From the NCBI RefSeq assembly GCF_028389875.1, contig NC_084702.1, forward strand, positions 68,297,582 through 68,361,581: a stretch of DNA of 64,000 nt, written 5' to 3'. Source of the DNA: Rhea pennata (taxonomy: Eukaryota > Chordata > Aves > Rheiformes > Rheidae). The notes under the pieces were generated by a model that was not told where the DNA came from, did no database searches, and saw only the letters and a list, made by a program, of their open reading frames with translations. The position numbers and the translations under genes were made by a program. Shown in pieces: positions 27,401-41,900 of the stretch; positions within the stretch are counted from its first letter, which is position 1; each line of letters starts with the position of its first letter.

Positions 27401-30400
27401 AGAAGGCTATAAACTTCAGCATGCAAGAGTATCTTTAAATAAGTGAGACCAGTACGAATACACTGCACCTTACATTTCTCCCCTTCCAAGCAATGTAATG
27501 TGACAGACGGTACTGTGTTCATCTGTTTATTCAAATGCTGACACCACCTAATTCAGTTAACAGTATGAAAAGGTAATAATCTCTGACATCACTCTCACAA
27601 ATTATCAAAATAGTGATTGTACACGAAATGTGTACCAACAATTCTTTATGAAGTTATTTTTCACTACTCCTGGATAGGAAATCTTTTCATAACAAATTTT
27701 CTCTAAGTTATAGCCTTCATTATGGTAGGGATATATTCTGTAACAGATGGGAGCTAGGATTCTATAGCTAAATAGTAGAGTCATTGTGGCCTTGAGCTGA
27801 TGACTTCCTTCTGGTATAGGTCTTGATTCTAAGACGGTACCTACCAGCTACGCTCCTATGACTACCACCTTCCTATTTGTTAGATGCCTCTGATGCCTAT
27901 AACCAAAACAATAGGAAATACAAAGCAGAACCACTCACATTAACATTAGGGCAGCTTAATTCAACTCAGTGTCTTAGTGCATGTGCATTTTTTCCGTGGA
28001 TATTTCCTGTTCATCCATCCTGAATGGGACAGACTTTTTTTAATGACAATTTGTCTGTCTCCAGTGGAAAGATGTACGTAGGCAACGAACTAAATCAACT
28101 TCAACAAGAAGAAATTCTTTGGAATAATTTCAAGTGTTTAACTAAGTAAATTTAATAGTTTCTAAATGAAACTAATCCAAGGGGGCATTAGCTTGATTCC
28201 TTGGCAAGAGTGCTTGGAGAATGCCTTCAAAGAAATTCTGCAGAATTTTCATATAAGGGTTTAGCAATGAAAAAATGATTTAACCCCATTTAATCAGATT
28301 CAAAGAATTTTCCAATTTGAAAAAACTCTGAATGCACACTAACATTACACTCATTTACATTCTTAGTGAGAAAATTAATAACTTATTTCAGTTGTTTTTG
28401 TAACTATACATAAATATGACTGTATAAGAAACAGTGATTACTACAAATCAGAGAGAAATGCACTTGCCAGACAATTCTGCTCTCGTTGTGGAGGTTTTGA
28501 AACATCAGCCTCTAAAAAACTGCTGTGAAGATGCAAATCTTATAAGAAGTTAATGCTGATACCTAAAGTCCCATATGTACAAAACTGTAAACGCTATCAA
28601 ATTAGCAATCTACGTCAGTAATTACCTAAAGTTTCTCAAACTCCTCTTGCTAGTTGGTAGTCTTGCCAGGGAAGTGAAAATTTCTTCCAGTATTAACTGC
28701 CTGTGTTTTTCATACCTGGAGAAGACCTATTTAACAGTCACAGAATTGTTAAATATTATTTATTGTTAAACACAACAGAATATTGTTTTTATATTTATCA
28801 TCAAAATTATATATATTTACATGCACTTAACATGGCATTTAAAATTGTATTTATTATATCTCATTTTGAATGCATTACTTGTTTTCTATATAAAAATGCA
28901 TAAAAATTGTTTTTCAAATACGTTTTATTTCAGATCTTCAAATAACGCAATTTCTATCTAAAATGCTACATATTTCTAAAGACGTCACTGATAGAATAAA
29001 CTTATTCCTTATTCCATTGCATATATTCAAATCATGGCAAAGGAAATAAGGAAAACTACACTGTTAAGATATTCAAGATGAGAAAGCACAAATGAGAGCA
29101 AGGGGATTGTGCTTACATTTTAAATCACATAAACAAGGAACTAACTAAATTTTGGTTAAATAGACTATTTGTTACTATAAAGTACTCTGCAAATCACAGC
29201 AGCTAAGGTACATTTAAAACTTCTGAGCAAACCAGCAAAAAACAGCCTACGTAAATGCCCTAAAATCTCTCAGAAGTACATGAACATTAAACACAGGAAC
29301 ATGAAATCTCAAAAAAAAAAAAAAAAAAAAAAAACACTTACTGCAGTCACTAATTTGATGGCACATAACTGTAGTTCACTAACATTTTCTACAAAGAACG
29401 GTGTTATTCCCATGGATGATACCTATCAACAGCAAGAAATTATGCTAAGTATATTTGTCTAACAAACTGCTATTTATGCAGTTTAACAAGTGGATTATAC
29501 ATTCAGCAGATAAGGTATGTCCTGTCACAATATGTACTACTTCATATTATTTGCAAATAAAGTTATTAGAGCATATTTGAAAACAATCATGTTAAACTTA
29601 AGTGTTCAACAAAGCCAGATTCGAACATTAAATGCGCTTCTTCAGATAATACATTGTACAACATAAATTAGCTTAATGTTAATCACTGAAACAGTTTCTT
29701 CTAATTTCATATGTCATGTCATTGAGGCAATCATGCTTTAAAATCCCTCTGTGAAAAGGAAAAAACACCCCCCAACTTTCTTCATAGCATTTCTTCTGTT
29801 AAAACCTACCTGAAGAATAGTAGTATCAGTAAGAAGCTGTATCTCTAGCAACTCTGACAGACTGCTGACAATGTCACAAACTTTGTTATACAACATCACT
29901 ATAACTCTTTGCTTGTGGGTGGAACACTTGGCACGTTTTGCTTTTGAACTTAAAACACCACCTAGGAAACCAAAAATTTTGTAATGTTTTAATTGCATCA
30001 AACATTAGAAAAGTGATTATTTTCTCAAAGAAGTCCCCCACACAACTGACTACAGCATTAAGAATACAGTTGCTACCAGAAGAAAAACTTTTTTTTCGCT
30101 TCTTTTTTTTTTTTTTTTTTAAACAGCTGAAAAACAAGAATTTCATATGACAGATTAATTTTTCATAGCTGTTTTCTGTATTCTGGATCCAAGATTTAGG
30201 CACTCACATTTGAAGGTTACATATTAGAATAAAAAGGTCTTACTAAAACAAAAGACCAAAATCCAAAGAACAACTGCTCAAGGCTAAATAGTTTTCATTG
30301 AAATAAATTATTATATACACAGAGATTCTGACTATAAAATCACTTATTCACAGCTACAATATCTATGCATAGAAGTTGAACTTCAGAAAAACTTTTGTTC

Positions 30401-32918
30401 ACTTTGGTTTAAACGGTTATACTGCTGTTACTGCAGTAAATCAAGACCCATGTACAAATGGGTATTCAGAGGACACACTCCATCCATTGTTATTTTACTC
30501 CACATTTTTCATCAGCCTTCAAAAATCACGAAAAGCATTAATTCAGTATGCTTAATGTAATGTGAAAGGACTGCCAGTATAAGATTTATATACAAAAAGA
30601 GTAGGGAAGTCGTATCACTTGTATTAGCATAGGACAGATCTATTAATGTACATTTTTTGATGCGCAAAGTTGGTTTTGTTTTTAAATGTCTTAACATACT
30701 AACCACCATGAGGATCCACTCTATACACAGGGTCGTACTGAGGGTAGAGAGTGTTCTGCAAATGAAATTTTGTGTACTGAATAACTCGCTCTATTACATC
30801 CTCTATATACACAGCTTTGGGCATGTTTGGTGAAGTCATAATATTGATAGCTGTAAGACAAGCATCGGCAGACTTTGTCACTCTCTCCATAATAAGGTCT
30901 CTCCATAACCTCTCCTCATCCTCAGTGTCGTTGTTCTGTAACAGGCAAGAAAAATAAGGCGGTGTGAGCAAGAAGCCACATGTTTATCTTTCTGCCAAAT
31001 AAAATGTGACAGTATTTTGTTTTTAACATTTGTACATACAAGCACATATGAGACGTTGTATCGCCCTTATGATCAGAAAGCAGTTTGTTCTCTCAATTAA
31101 CTAATATGTTTTTACCAGCGACATGTTTGAGTAACGTCCTCTCTAAAATACAAGTCCTTAATACCTCGCTGTATTCTTCCAGTAAAACAGAAAGGAGCTT
31201 TTTGTACATCACGAACAAGCACTACAAAGAAAGATTTCTGCTTTCTTTAAGGCTGATGTACTTTGAGCAAAATCTCAACTCGTTCACCTGATGTTTTCAT
31301 CTTCTAGTGGCTAACACACAGTGCTTGCTGCTCTGATCAGTCTAATTTTTGCCACTAGAGGGAACTCTTACACAAAAAGACACAAGTCTATAAAACTGGT
31401 GAAAACAGTACTTTCTCCACTTTGCAGATGCACTGAAAACTGAGCTGGTATCAGTATGTTTAAGATTACTTATAAAATATGTCCATTTAGATTTAGTGCA
31501 GGGTACACCTTCTATTTATTTCTGCGTCTGCACGAGTTATAAACAAACATGAGGTTAATTATGGCCACCCAGTACTACTGAAATATAGCTAATGCTATTA
31601 ACAGTGAAACCAGGAAGAACTTCTAATAATCTCTCTGGTACAAATATAGCCATACTAATAGCCTACAGAGAAAAAGAAAGGATTGGGGAACACTATTTTC
31701 TAACTACATTTTCTTTTTCCCTTTTGGATAAAAGAATCTAAAAATACCACAGTTTATTATATAAAATAGATATATTTGAAAAATTAGCAGAAACCTGTAT
31801 GTCAGAAGAAAATCCCTGTAAATTTCCTGGGTAAAACAGTTTTAAACCATTTATTCTTGAAAGGGGCTTTAAAAACAAACAAACAAACAAACAAGTTTTA
31901 AAGTTCTTCTATTTTTCTGTTCATTAATATTAGGAATAAAAGAACCTGCAGTCCATTCTGCCTTTGAATAATACCCTGACATGAAGGTAGGATATCTTCA
32001 CTGCACTTTAAATATCCTTTATAAAAGGACATAAGGCTCACTCTTTACCAGAGGCTTTCTTTGCCATAAAGATTTCAATTAATGTTCAGAAGGTCTTAAG
32101 AAAAATTTAAGTTTTGTTTGACCAATGATTGCTCACTGTTTAATTGAAGTTTTGTCTGTGAATCATTTGATAATTTCATTCTCTCTCAAGCTTTTAATAC
32201 AGAAAACTAAAAGGAGGAAAATACTTAGAAAGCATCTGCATGAAGTCTCAATCATACTGAAACCAGCAGCTTTTTTCACTTATTTTTCACATTGTCAAAG
32301 ACATTCAGAACTATACTCTAGAACTTCAAAGAGAACAAAACAGTTAGATGAAAATAGTCTAGTACAAATAACGTGTCTATTGTTCTCATTTTCAAGTTCA
32401 AATGCTTCTTTCCCAAAATTCTTAACTATTCCCTGCTTCTGCAGACCAATCGTAAGCTTTTTGGCTAAAACTCTGGCTAGAACATTAGGTTGACTAATAA
32501 ATACCACTTGATAAATAAATAAATAGCAAATAAATACCATTATTTCCATTTCATAAAAACTCCAAAATCCAGGATAGTTTTAAGTGTATCAGGGGGAAAA
32601 AAAAATCACTAAAATATTAAATTTGTTAGTTTTGTTTATGTTGATATGTCTAACTTTGAAGTGTAAGAGCAGACTCAAACATAGTGTCTCCGCCATTCTG
32701 ACACTATAGGGAAGAATGTGCTCTATACGAAAGTCATGCTTTCTTCTACTGTGTAAGGAAAGTTTTATGAACATGTATGATGATATTGTCCCCAATATAT
32801 CTGCTTGTTAGCTGTACTAGAGTAAAATATATTTATTATAGGAAGAGTATGAATCAGTCTTTATCTCAAGTACTAAAATTTGACAATCTGAATCACATGT
32901 CTGTTAATCAGAAATTCC

Positions 32919-32958
<40 letters not shown>

Positions 32959-35900
32959 CCTACCTGAAACTAAATGAGATTGGAAGTGAAGAAAACCCTA
33001 CACTAAACAATGATGTGAAATGATGCAATTTGAAACTCACATGGTTAAGTAACGTAGAAAGCTTTGATCCGTCTTGAATATTCTTCTCCAAAATACTCAG
33101 GACCTTTACCGTTTTGTCTGTTGACAGCTAAAACAAGAAAACAAAACACATCAAACAGCAGTAGGAACATAAAGGCTTGCAATTTTTTTAAGATGATTTG
33201 CATAAACGGAAAATAGAATATGTTATGTAAGTCTGGCAATAAATGTAAATTGTACACACTTTGAAATAAGGACTGGATCTTGGCTTGCCTAGTTTCTAAC
33301 AGATCAATGACTGAAAATTCTGATAATATAATTAAACTAGTGAAATATGTTCTACAATCAAATTCTATTTCCAACTACTAAAATCCACAGAAATAGATTT
33401 AAAACTGCCTATCTCCCAATAGCGTATATTTACACACTCTTGATCCTAGAAACTCGAATTTTGAAAGCTAAGTATCAATCACAAGTTCTATTTGGCTCTA
33501 TAGAGTTCCATTAGAAAAAAAAAAAATACAAGTTTTACGGAGAAGAAGAATTGAAAATCCGTAACATTTTAGTACTAACATATGGGAAATTTATTCTTAA
33601 TAATAGCATTAACTTTGAAAATGTAGCATGTTGATAAAAGTAGTTTGAGTTCACCTACAGATTTAACAGTAAGTAATTACTAGACTATGCTAAAGAATCA
33701 GCTTCACTCATGCAGATACCTCTGGTGCTCACCTCTCGAAGCAACAATATTCTGATTTTTATATTATATTTACACACACACACACACAAGGATGAACAGG
33801 TGTATAAAACAGATGTACAGGAAACAAAAGTAAAGGCCTAGAACTACAAGGAAGGCTGAAAACATGCTACAAGGAAGGTTGAGAGGTTGAAAGAAAAGCT
33901 AGGAAGAGTATCTAAATCTTGGATTAAATAAATTATTCAAAGTCTTGCACAATAAACGGCTTCATGGGCACTTCACAGAAATAGTAAGTGGGCGTGGAAA
34001 GGCATAATATAGGACCGCCCAAAGAGTTCTAGAAAGATAAAGAGAGCAAGCATATTGTTTCTAGAGATGTGACACCAACAGTCTGCAATAACAGAGAAAT
34101 TCCCTTGATCTGAAGTCTGTAAAAGTATGACAAAGAAATATGCAGCCAATAGAAAAATTATTCTTACTATCAAATGGAGCCACAAACCTCTTCAGTTTGA
34201 AAGGCAGTTTTGGGGAGAGGGAGGAAGTGGGCAATTCAGTGAGATGCTGAATGGATGTCTTACATCACAACACTAATGGCATATATTGCAAAGAATGAGT
34301 TTGTTTTTTGACTTTGCCAACATCTTCCATTTTACTCAACACTGAAGAGTGCTTACTGTAAGGAGTAAATCTGAGACTATAGGTTGGTGTGCTTTTGTGG
34401 AAATTATTATTTGAAAATTTTACTGCTCAGGCATGTGAGATACGGCAGAGAACTCAGGTGCCTTAATAGGTTACGCGTATCTTAATACATATCTATGTCA
34501 TTGCAAAGCCAGGTATCCCCTACTGTGATATACGGTTCACTGACACTGCGCTGACACAGAAAAGGAGCATTCAAAAAATATCTCAGCTTCAGAGACAGTA
34601 GTAAGCACATACACATCTGAAGAAGGTGGAATGTTATTTACAGTATTGGTCACAAACACCTGAACACCTGAACAGACTGGAATGTTACTACAAGGGACAA
34701 ATGCTTTCTGTATGTTAAACAAAATTAAAAATTCAAAAAGAGTTAACTGCTATGAAGATGTACCTTGTCCATAATGCCCATTGCCTTAATTTTTGCAGAT
34801 TCACTACCCAACTCACTAAGCTGATGTTTTCCCAGTAGCAACTCCTGTGGAATCTCATCATCATCACCTTTAAAAAATTAAAAGAAAAACAAAATTAACA
34901 ATCACATTTTAATAAGGCATCAAAAAAGCAGTGTTTCATAGCCAATATGAAAAAGTCAGTTGAAGAAAACCTACTGAAGAACTGATTTTCCAAACAGCTA
35001 ACATCTAATAGTTCCATTTAGTGAAGACTGACGATGATGACTTTTGGTTGTGTTAAAGTGGATAAGGAGTATACTGAGATTTAGTGGTTCGGCCATGAGC
35101 ACGCAAGTACTTTGATGCTTGAGTTGAATAACCGTGCTCTATTAGCAGCAGATGCAAAATTATGTGTGTTCCAGATACTACTGGCAAGAGAACCACCTTA
35201 TGTTAGTGCTGTTTGCAAAGATACGTATATGAGAAGATAACACCCTAATGACATTCCAAGAGGTATCCTTTCTGCCTAGGCAGAAAATTATCTGTCTTTT
35301 TCTGACTTATGTCCCATTTGGATTTTGCAGGAAAAGGGATTTTCTTCTTGCAGCAGCAAGTGAAACTGAAGGATAAAGAAACCTACTCAAGATGGAAACC
35401 AAATAGGTATAAACACTGCATACCCTAGTATGTACCACAAGCAATTAAATCACGAAGAAGGAATGCTGAAAATAATGAGATTTTTTGTTGTTGTTTTTTC
35501 TTGAGCTTCTAACTGGGGGAAGCATTTTGAAAAATTCTGACATATTACCAAAAGCAGTAAAATCCATGTCTTCCAAATTTTCCAAAATATTCTCTACTGA
35601 AGCAGTAAACCTTTTGAAAGTCGAAGAATCCATCATTTCTGGTGAAAAAAAAGAAATGTATATATAATTACTTTATATATAGAACAGAAAATACAAACTA
35701 AAGAAAGAAAATAAATTTCAAAAGATTACCTTCAGGTGTTAGTTTAGGTTCATAAGCTTTCCTCTTCTTTTGTTTTTCTTTTTTCTTCATTTTTCTAGCC
35801 ACTAATTAAGATAATAAAAAGAGTGAAAAAATAATACTTTCTAAAAATTAATAAAAAAATTATTTACATTTCTTACGCTTATATTAAATAATGCATGCAA

Positions 35901-38900
35901 AGATGTTTATTTTAAAATGCTCAGTGTACACTTTAATAATGCAGTAGTATTATGGAATAAAATAAACTTTTATAGTGATGAGTTACCCTCACTGAGGCTA
36001 GGAGGAGGAGAATAATCATCCATGTCAGAGTCATCAGGACTGCGATTACGGTAGCGGCCACTCCCAGAAGTCCTCCTTCCTTCATGATAATGGCCACTTC
36101 TCCTATGATCACCAGAACTTCTTCTGTCATGTTCTTCATACGCCCAAGCTGCATCTCTGTCCTTTTTATGTCTTTTCCGAGAAGCTAGAAATGGAGGGCA
36201 TTTCCATTATAAATACAAAACTTGCACTTCTAATAGCACAAAATCATGCATTTACAAGTTAAAGCAAAATGTTATTGTACAAATATTCTCTGAAACAAGT
36301 GAATACACTACAATTATAATATAAAATTATGTTATGGTGTTATTCTAATGATTCATTTTGAATAACATAAAACTCCCTGAAATTGGCAAAAAAAAAAAAA
36401 AAAAAATCAAAGTATCAATTTAATAAGCATCTGTCCTTTTAAACAAAGTAAGGGAAGTAGAACAGATGGAAATAATTTTCATCCTTTCCTTTCTTGAGAG
36501 GACACTGAGATAATTTCTTCAATTATCTAAATTGTGGCTACACTAAGTGCCTAAGGTCCAGTTCAATGATTGTTTTACCCATCCAACACAGCAAGTTCCA
36601 ATGACACTTGATAATATCATTACTTAAGGATACACTATTTTGCCAAGATACCTACAATTTTGCCTCGATACATACTGTACAAAATTCAGCATAAAGGGAG
36701 AAAGTTGGAGCCTCAACTTCTTGGCTAGTGAATATGTACCACAGAAGGTAATTACAATCCGTTTTCAATCGGGACCAGGGAACCCAGCAGAACCGAACGC
36801 TGAAGAAAACTGGACAAATGGTGTAGAGTGAAACAGAGCTTTGATGAAAATAAAATATCTGGGGGATTGGGAGGAAGTCTTTCTTATTTTCAAAGGCAGT
36901 CTTGTGCACTTTGAAGAGGAGAGGTTGCTAAGATTTGATATAAATCAGGTATCGAGGAGGAGACATTGTTTCATCCATGAAATGAGCCAATTCTCCAATA
37001 TCTAATGTAACGCAATAACTGGGCTAACAAATAAAATATCTAATACAAAACATGCTGCAAAGATCAAAATGCCTCCAAAACATTAAGTTTTAGGCTAGCA
37101 GATTTTACTATTCTTGTGAACCTGCTGATAACTGTGTGTCTCTCTGTCCCACTCTCCTCAAGTTTAGAGGCATATGATCGCATATAGGGTTGTTTCTGAG
37201 CAAACTGGCTCCAAGCATTTATATAGAATTATGGTAAAACTGATAAATCCTTTCTAAAACCCCAGTTTACTGAGAAGCATAAGAAAGAGGAAATTATATG
37301 TACTAGGATATAGACAGTAGTCAGCTTAGGCTCAAATTAAAGCGTTTGTATCGCTCAAAATAAAAAATTTTAAACCTGAAGTTCTGCACTCTAAGGGTCC
37401 CCACTTCTGAAAACATAGTACAATATTTCTGCAGAGGTGGCCTAAGTCCTTTAAGCTAATAACTTAGTTCAGGTTTCGAGCTGCATTGCTCCTGGCCTGA
37501 ACTTGCTTCTGAGACAGTGAACTCAGGTTCTCCAACTACGATGCCTGAGCTACTAACACAATCATTTCTCAAATGGTTTCTCGCACATCTCTTACTCATA
37601 GGGTAACTAATTCCCCAAGTATGTTACTGCATGTGATTGAGAGTTAACAGTGTTTGAAAAAAATGAAAGGTCATCCAGGATACCTGAAGCATGAGAGCTA
37701 CTGGATAAGAAAGTATTTTATGGGAGAAGACTTGATATATCTTATTTTTTTACCTCCATGAAATTCAATAGTTTCTGGAGCTAGATTAATCCCATATTTT
37801 AAGTGCCGAATTTCAGTTCATTTTGAGGTTGACTTACCTAAAACTAGACAGGTGAAAGATATCCTATAGGAGATATTCCATAAGCAGCAGTGCCAAACTT
37901 TTAGTCCAACTGAGCGTTTATGGAGTTTTTTTTTTTCTTTGAACATCAATTTTCAAAGGACAATTTCCAATGCATATAGTAGTCCACACACTAAATTTGC
38001 TATTCTGAAAATTTTACTCCAGGGCACTGTGCATTCCAGTGTCTTCTCCATAGAAACACAGATGACTTGTTTCAGATTCTGATACTGGAAGTAACTTAAC
38101 ACTTTCACTTAATAACCTATATTTTACCTAGTCTAAGGAATGAGTAATTAAATTGTAGAATATTTTTGCTCCCCAAAACAATTCTAAAAACCATCATTAC
38201 TCCATTCCCTCAATGATTTCCAGGCCAGATTTATTCAGTTTAGAAACTTATATAAGTTTTCTCTGGTTTCCTCAAGATCAAATTGGGATCTGAAAACTCT
38301 AAGATTACAAAGGGTCTCCACAGTTTACAAATCATCAATAACAATTTAAGTTCTCCAGGACAAATTCTGACCCCAGCGACAGCTCCAAAAGAAAGGAAAC
38401 TTCCAATATTACTTTGCAGTGGAAACTTAAACTGACCATTTTGTCAAAGCTGCATAACTAAACAGAATGTGTTATAGCCGTGTTGGCTCTATAAGGCAAA
38501 TAAGGTGGACACAGGAACAGCTATTAAGAATCTGATCACTGCTCTACTAAGTCGATTATTCTGAAGTAGTTAAAATTCACTACAAACAAAATTTTTAATA
38601 ATGTTTCAAAAATTACTAATTTCACACAAAAGGACTCTCCAGAATAAAAAAAAATACCCAATTTCCTTCTGAATTCTGCCATACATTTATGCAATAACTT
38701 ATTTAGCACTTATGGTATGAAATGGATTTCCTTTCACTAATTTTGAATTTCCCATCATTTAATTTTATGGACTGACCCTTCTTCATGAGTTGCTCAAAGA
38801 AATCTATCTTCTACAACAATCACTTTTTACATGCTTACTGAAGTATAGCTTCAGTCATACAAAAGAATTTTGAAATATATGTAACAGTACAAGTCTATTC

Positions 38901-41900
38901 AGTGTCTATGACACAAATCTTCCATGGTCATTTTGGCTCTTGTTTTCAGTTCAGTTCTAGGGTATCCTTTGAGAGATACTATAATCTCCTTTTTAAAGCA
39001 GATGTTCTCACTGAGTTGCTCAGAATCATGTTCAGATCTCTTGAGTTGCCATAATGAATCTAGAGTCCCTTAAAGCATAAAAGTACTGTCAAAGTTTTCT
39101 TTAATTTCCATTACTTTGTATTTAAAAATTTCAGCAGCCACTGTTGCTGACAGCTAGATTAAGGTCTCTCTGAAATTTCTAACAATCCTCTCCATTCCTG
39201 ATGAATTTAAATAATTTTGTTTTACTTGCCATTTCTTTAATTACCCATTCCAGATTATGAATATCATGATCAGCTGATGTTATAGGTAAACACAGATTTT
39301 AACATACAATCCTGAATGAAGCAAATGACCATTAATGCCTTGCAATAATGAAGACTGGCAGAAAGGTACCCTGAGATCTCATACTCACGGCCAAAGCATC
39401 ATCATTCTGGTTGTATTTTAAAAGAAAAGCAAACAAAAAGGGGATGCTCTTTTCCGCTTCTTTGACAAAGATCAGGGTGGTATCTCAGTTATAATTCTGT
39501 ATGTGTATTGGTGTATAAGTGCTACATCTCCATTAGAAGAGAACTTGAAATATGTTAAAAATCAGGACAAAGAAATTTTTCTCTTTTGGAGCTTAAGACA
39601 GACTAAGGAGAAAAACTTTTTGAGTTTGATACAAGTTCAATATAAACATCACATAAACAAAGGCAAAAAAGAATCTAAATTAAAAAATAAAAAATCATTA
39701 TGTGAGATGCCTTCTCAGGTTAACAGCAACAGGCACATCTCCTGTAGCATTGTATAAGTAACACAGCTAAGGAGGTACTCATTGTGAACTGATTCACTCT
39801 ATTTTAATAATATTTCTTTTCAGTGTTGATTAAGTGAATTAACATGGATACAAACTAACTATATGCTTAGCAACAGGTAGGAAATCCCTTCCCTAACCTA
39901 GATGTATACAGCAATTATTTTTGACAAACATGCCCGTTATCTGATCACACAATGCAATTCTGAATACAAGCTTTCTCTCTTCTTTTGAAAACATTTAATT
40001 CAAGACCAGTATCATCAGCAAATGCTATTTTGAGAACCCATCGGAAGTAATTGCCAGTTTGTCCAGCAATACACCAGGGGAAGAGTAGAAGAAAGTGTTT
40101 TAAGAAACTTCTAGGCAGTAATATTCTCAATTTATCATAACACAGAAAATCAGGAGGGGTTGCTTTACTGTTCTTACCAATGAAACTAAGCTATGATTTT
40201 AAATGTATTTATTGAAATTTTTCTTTCCATAGCTTTGCATAAAAATTTTCTGAGCTGCTTTACATGGTATTTTCTTTAATTTGATTGTTCAAAAATATTT
40301 CATAGCACAACTAAAAGAATCTAGACAGTGGCTTCCCATAAGGTAAGCAGAAAAGAAATTATAAACAGCTAGCAGCTTTTTCTCTTGAATGTGAACTGAA
40401 ATTAAGTAATAAAAAGAAAGTTACTTGGCCAAGTAGTTGCTTGGATATCAAATTTAACGTGTTTTTATATGATTTAGGCTAAACAACTTAAAAAAGAGAA
40501 AAAAAGAAAGAAAACTTTGGTAAGAGCAAAATATTAGCCTTCTTTAGCAGCAGGAATAGAATTATATACTACTTACATTCAAAAGCTTCTTCACTGTCAT
40601 TGTCTTCATCAGAACTGATCTCAGCATACTTTGGTTTCTCATTAACTGTGCTACGTTTGCGCTTGTTCATTTTCACACGTTCACAAAGTGGCATGGTGGA
40701 TTCAATTTCTGCCAGGAGCTCAGGAGGCAACTCCTTTAACACTGACTGATCTATGCTACCTATTAATGGAGAGCAAGAAGAGTACACGTGAACTTGAAGA
40801 CAAAAATAAGGGCCCCAAACTACAGACCTCTCAGGAGCTGCTTACAGTACGTCCACTAACAATACCACAGTAAGATATATCTGGATGTATTTAACAGCCC
40901 TTTCTGAAGCTGTATATATCGGTCACACTGCATCTATAAACTAACATAAGAAACTGCACATTTATCTCCTTCAATAATATATCTCCTTCAATAAAAAATC
41001 TTTTTACCAGGTATATAAATAAAACAAATTCAAATCAGTGCACTTTCTTTGTAAAAAAGACATCCTTGCTCCACTCCCACATTATTTAGTCTTAGTTTGG
41101 TTCCTTCTCTGTATCTGTTGACAGTTTTTTTTCCAGAAGTGTAGGTAAATCAGGCTTCACTGAGAATAAAGAGAACTATGATGAGGTATAAGCATATTCC
41201 TTAGCACACGTAGGACAGCGGTCTCCCCTTTACCAATAGGCAGAGGATATCTCTAGCAGAACCTCTGGGTTCTTATCCTTAAATACAAGCCAGCACTCTG
41301 ACATCCCAACTCTACTCCAGATCGTTTCTTACCTAGTAATCCTTTTATAATAGAATCCAGATTTGTGCGTAATTTTGTTACGCTGCATAGTTGAAGGATT
41401 TTTGTTCAATACAGACAAACAACAAATTGGGACAACATCAGTTGTTTTTCTTCCCCCCAGAGAAGCATACAGTTAGACAACACCTCACCCTTCTCATCAC
41501 GTTTTGGAAGTAATACTAGGCCTGTATAAAGTCACATTTCGTAATCATCTCCAAAATTCACTGTGAAGATTTTTCCAAGTGACATAAAAAAAAGCAAAAT
41601 GTTTCAGCGTTTCTTTGGGTTTTCCTTTGATGTTTTATCTTTATTTACCAAAGAGCCTATTACACAGATTTGAACATTATCTGATTGAACTGTTAATCTT
41701 TTTCCAAAAAACAACACACACCTTTGTCGTAAGTGTCCCTCTCTCCTTCCCCAAGGTAAACTGTATCACTTATAGATAGAGCAGAAGTCATCTGCCAATT
41801 ACTGTAGATAAAAAAATCTGACAACAAAAAAAACCCCACCCTGCAAGAAAACATCCTCTGAAGGGTTAGCCACTTTTTAATTGCTTTCACTATACCTATT

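Larger units (their letters stand above)
26565..33040 (-). other. NIPBL: Introns 16-21
   Basis: Intron 21 (26565-26776) is short. Intron 20 (26916-28625), intron 19 (28727-29341, T24 tract), intron 18 (29423-29809) and intron 17 (29962-30703, T-run near 30105) are otherwise plain. Intron 16 (30936-33040) holds an (AAAC)n run at 31872-31894 and an (AC)18 microsatellite. Confidence 0.7.
33128..40576 (-). other. NIPBL: Introns 11-15
   Basis: Intron 15 (33128-34763) has a short (CA)n run at about 33769-33789. Intron 14 (34868-35548), 13 and 12 are plain. Intron 11 (36185-40576) has a poly-A run near 36390 and otherwise no recognisable element. Confidence 0.65.

Noticed and set aside
28626..28715. 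Alternative exon 20 start at the CCAG before YEKHRQ
   Set aside because: It would delete VFSR and lacks a good polypyrimidine tract; the upstream TTAAATAG site keeps phase and the conserved residues.
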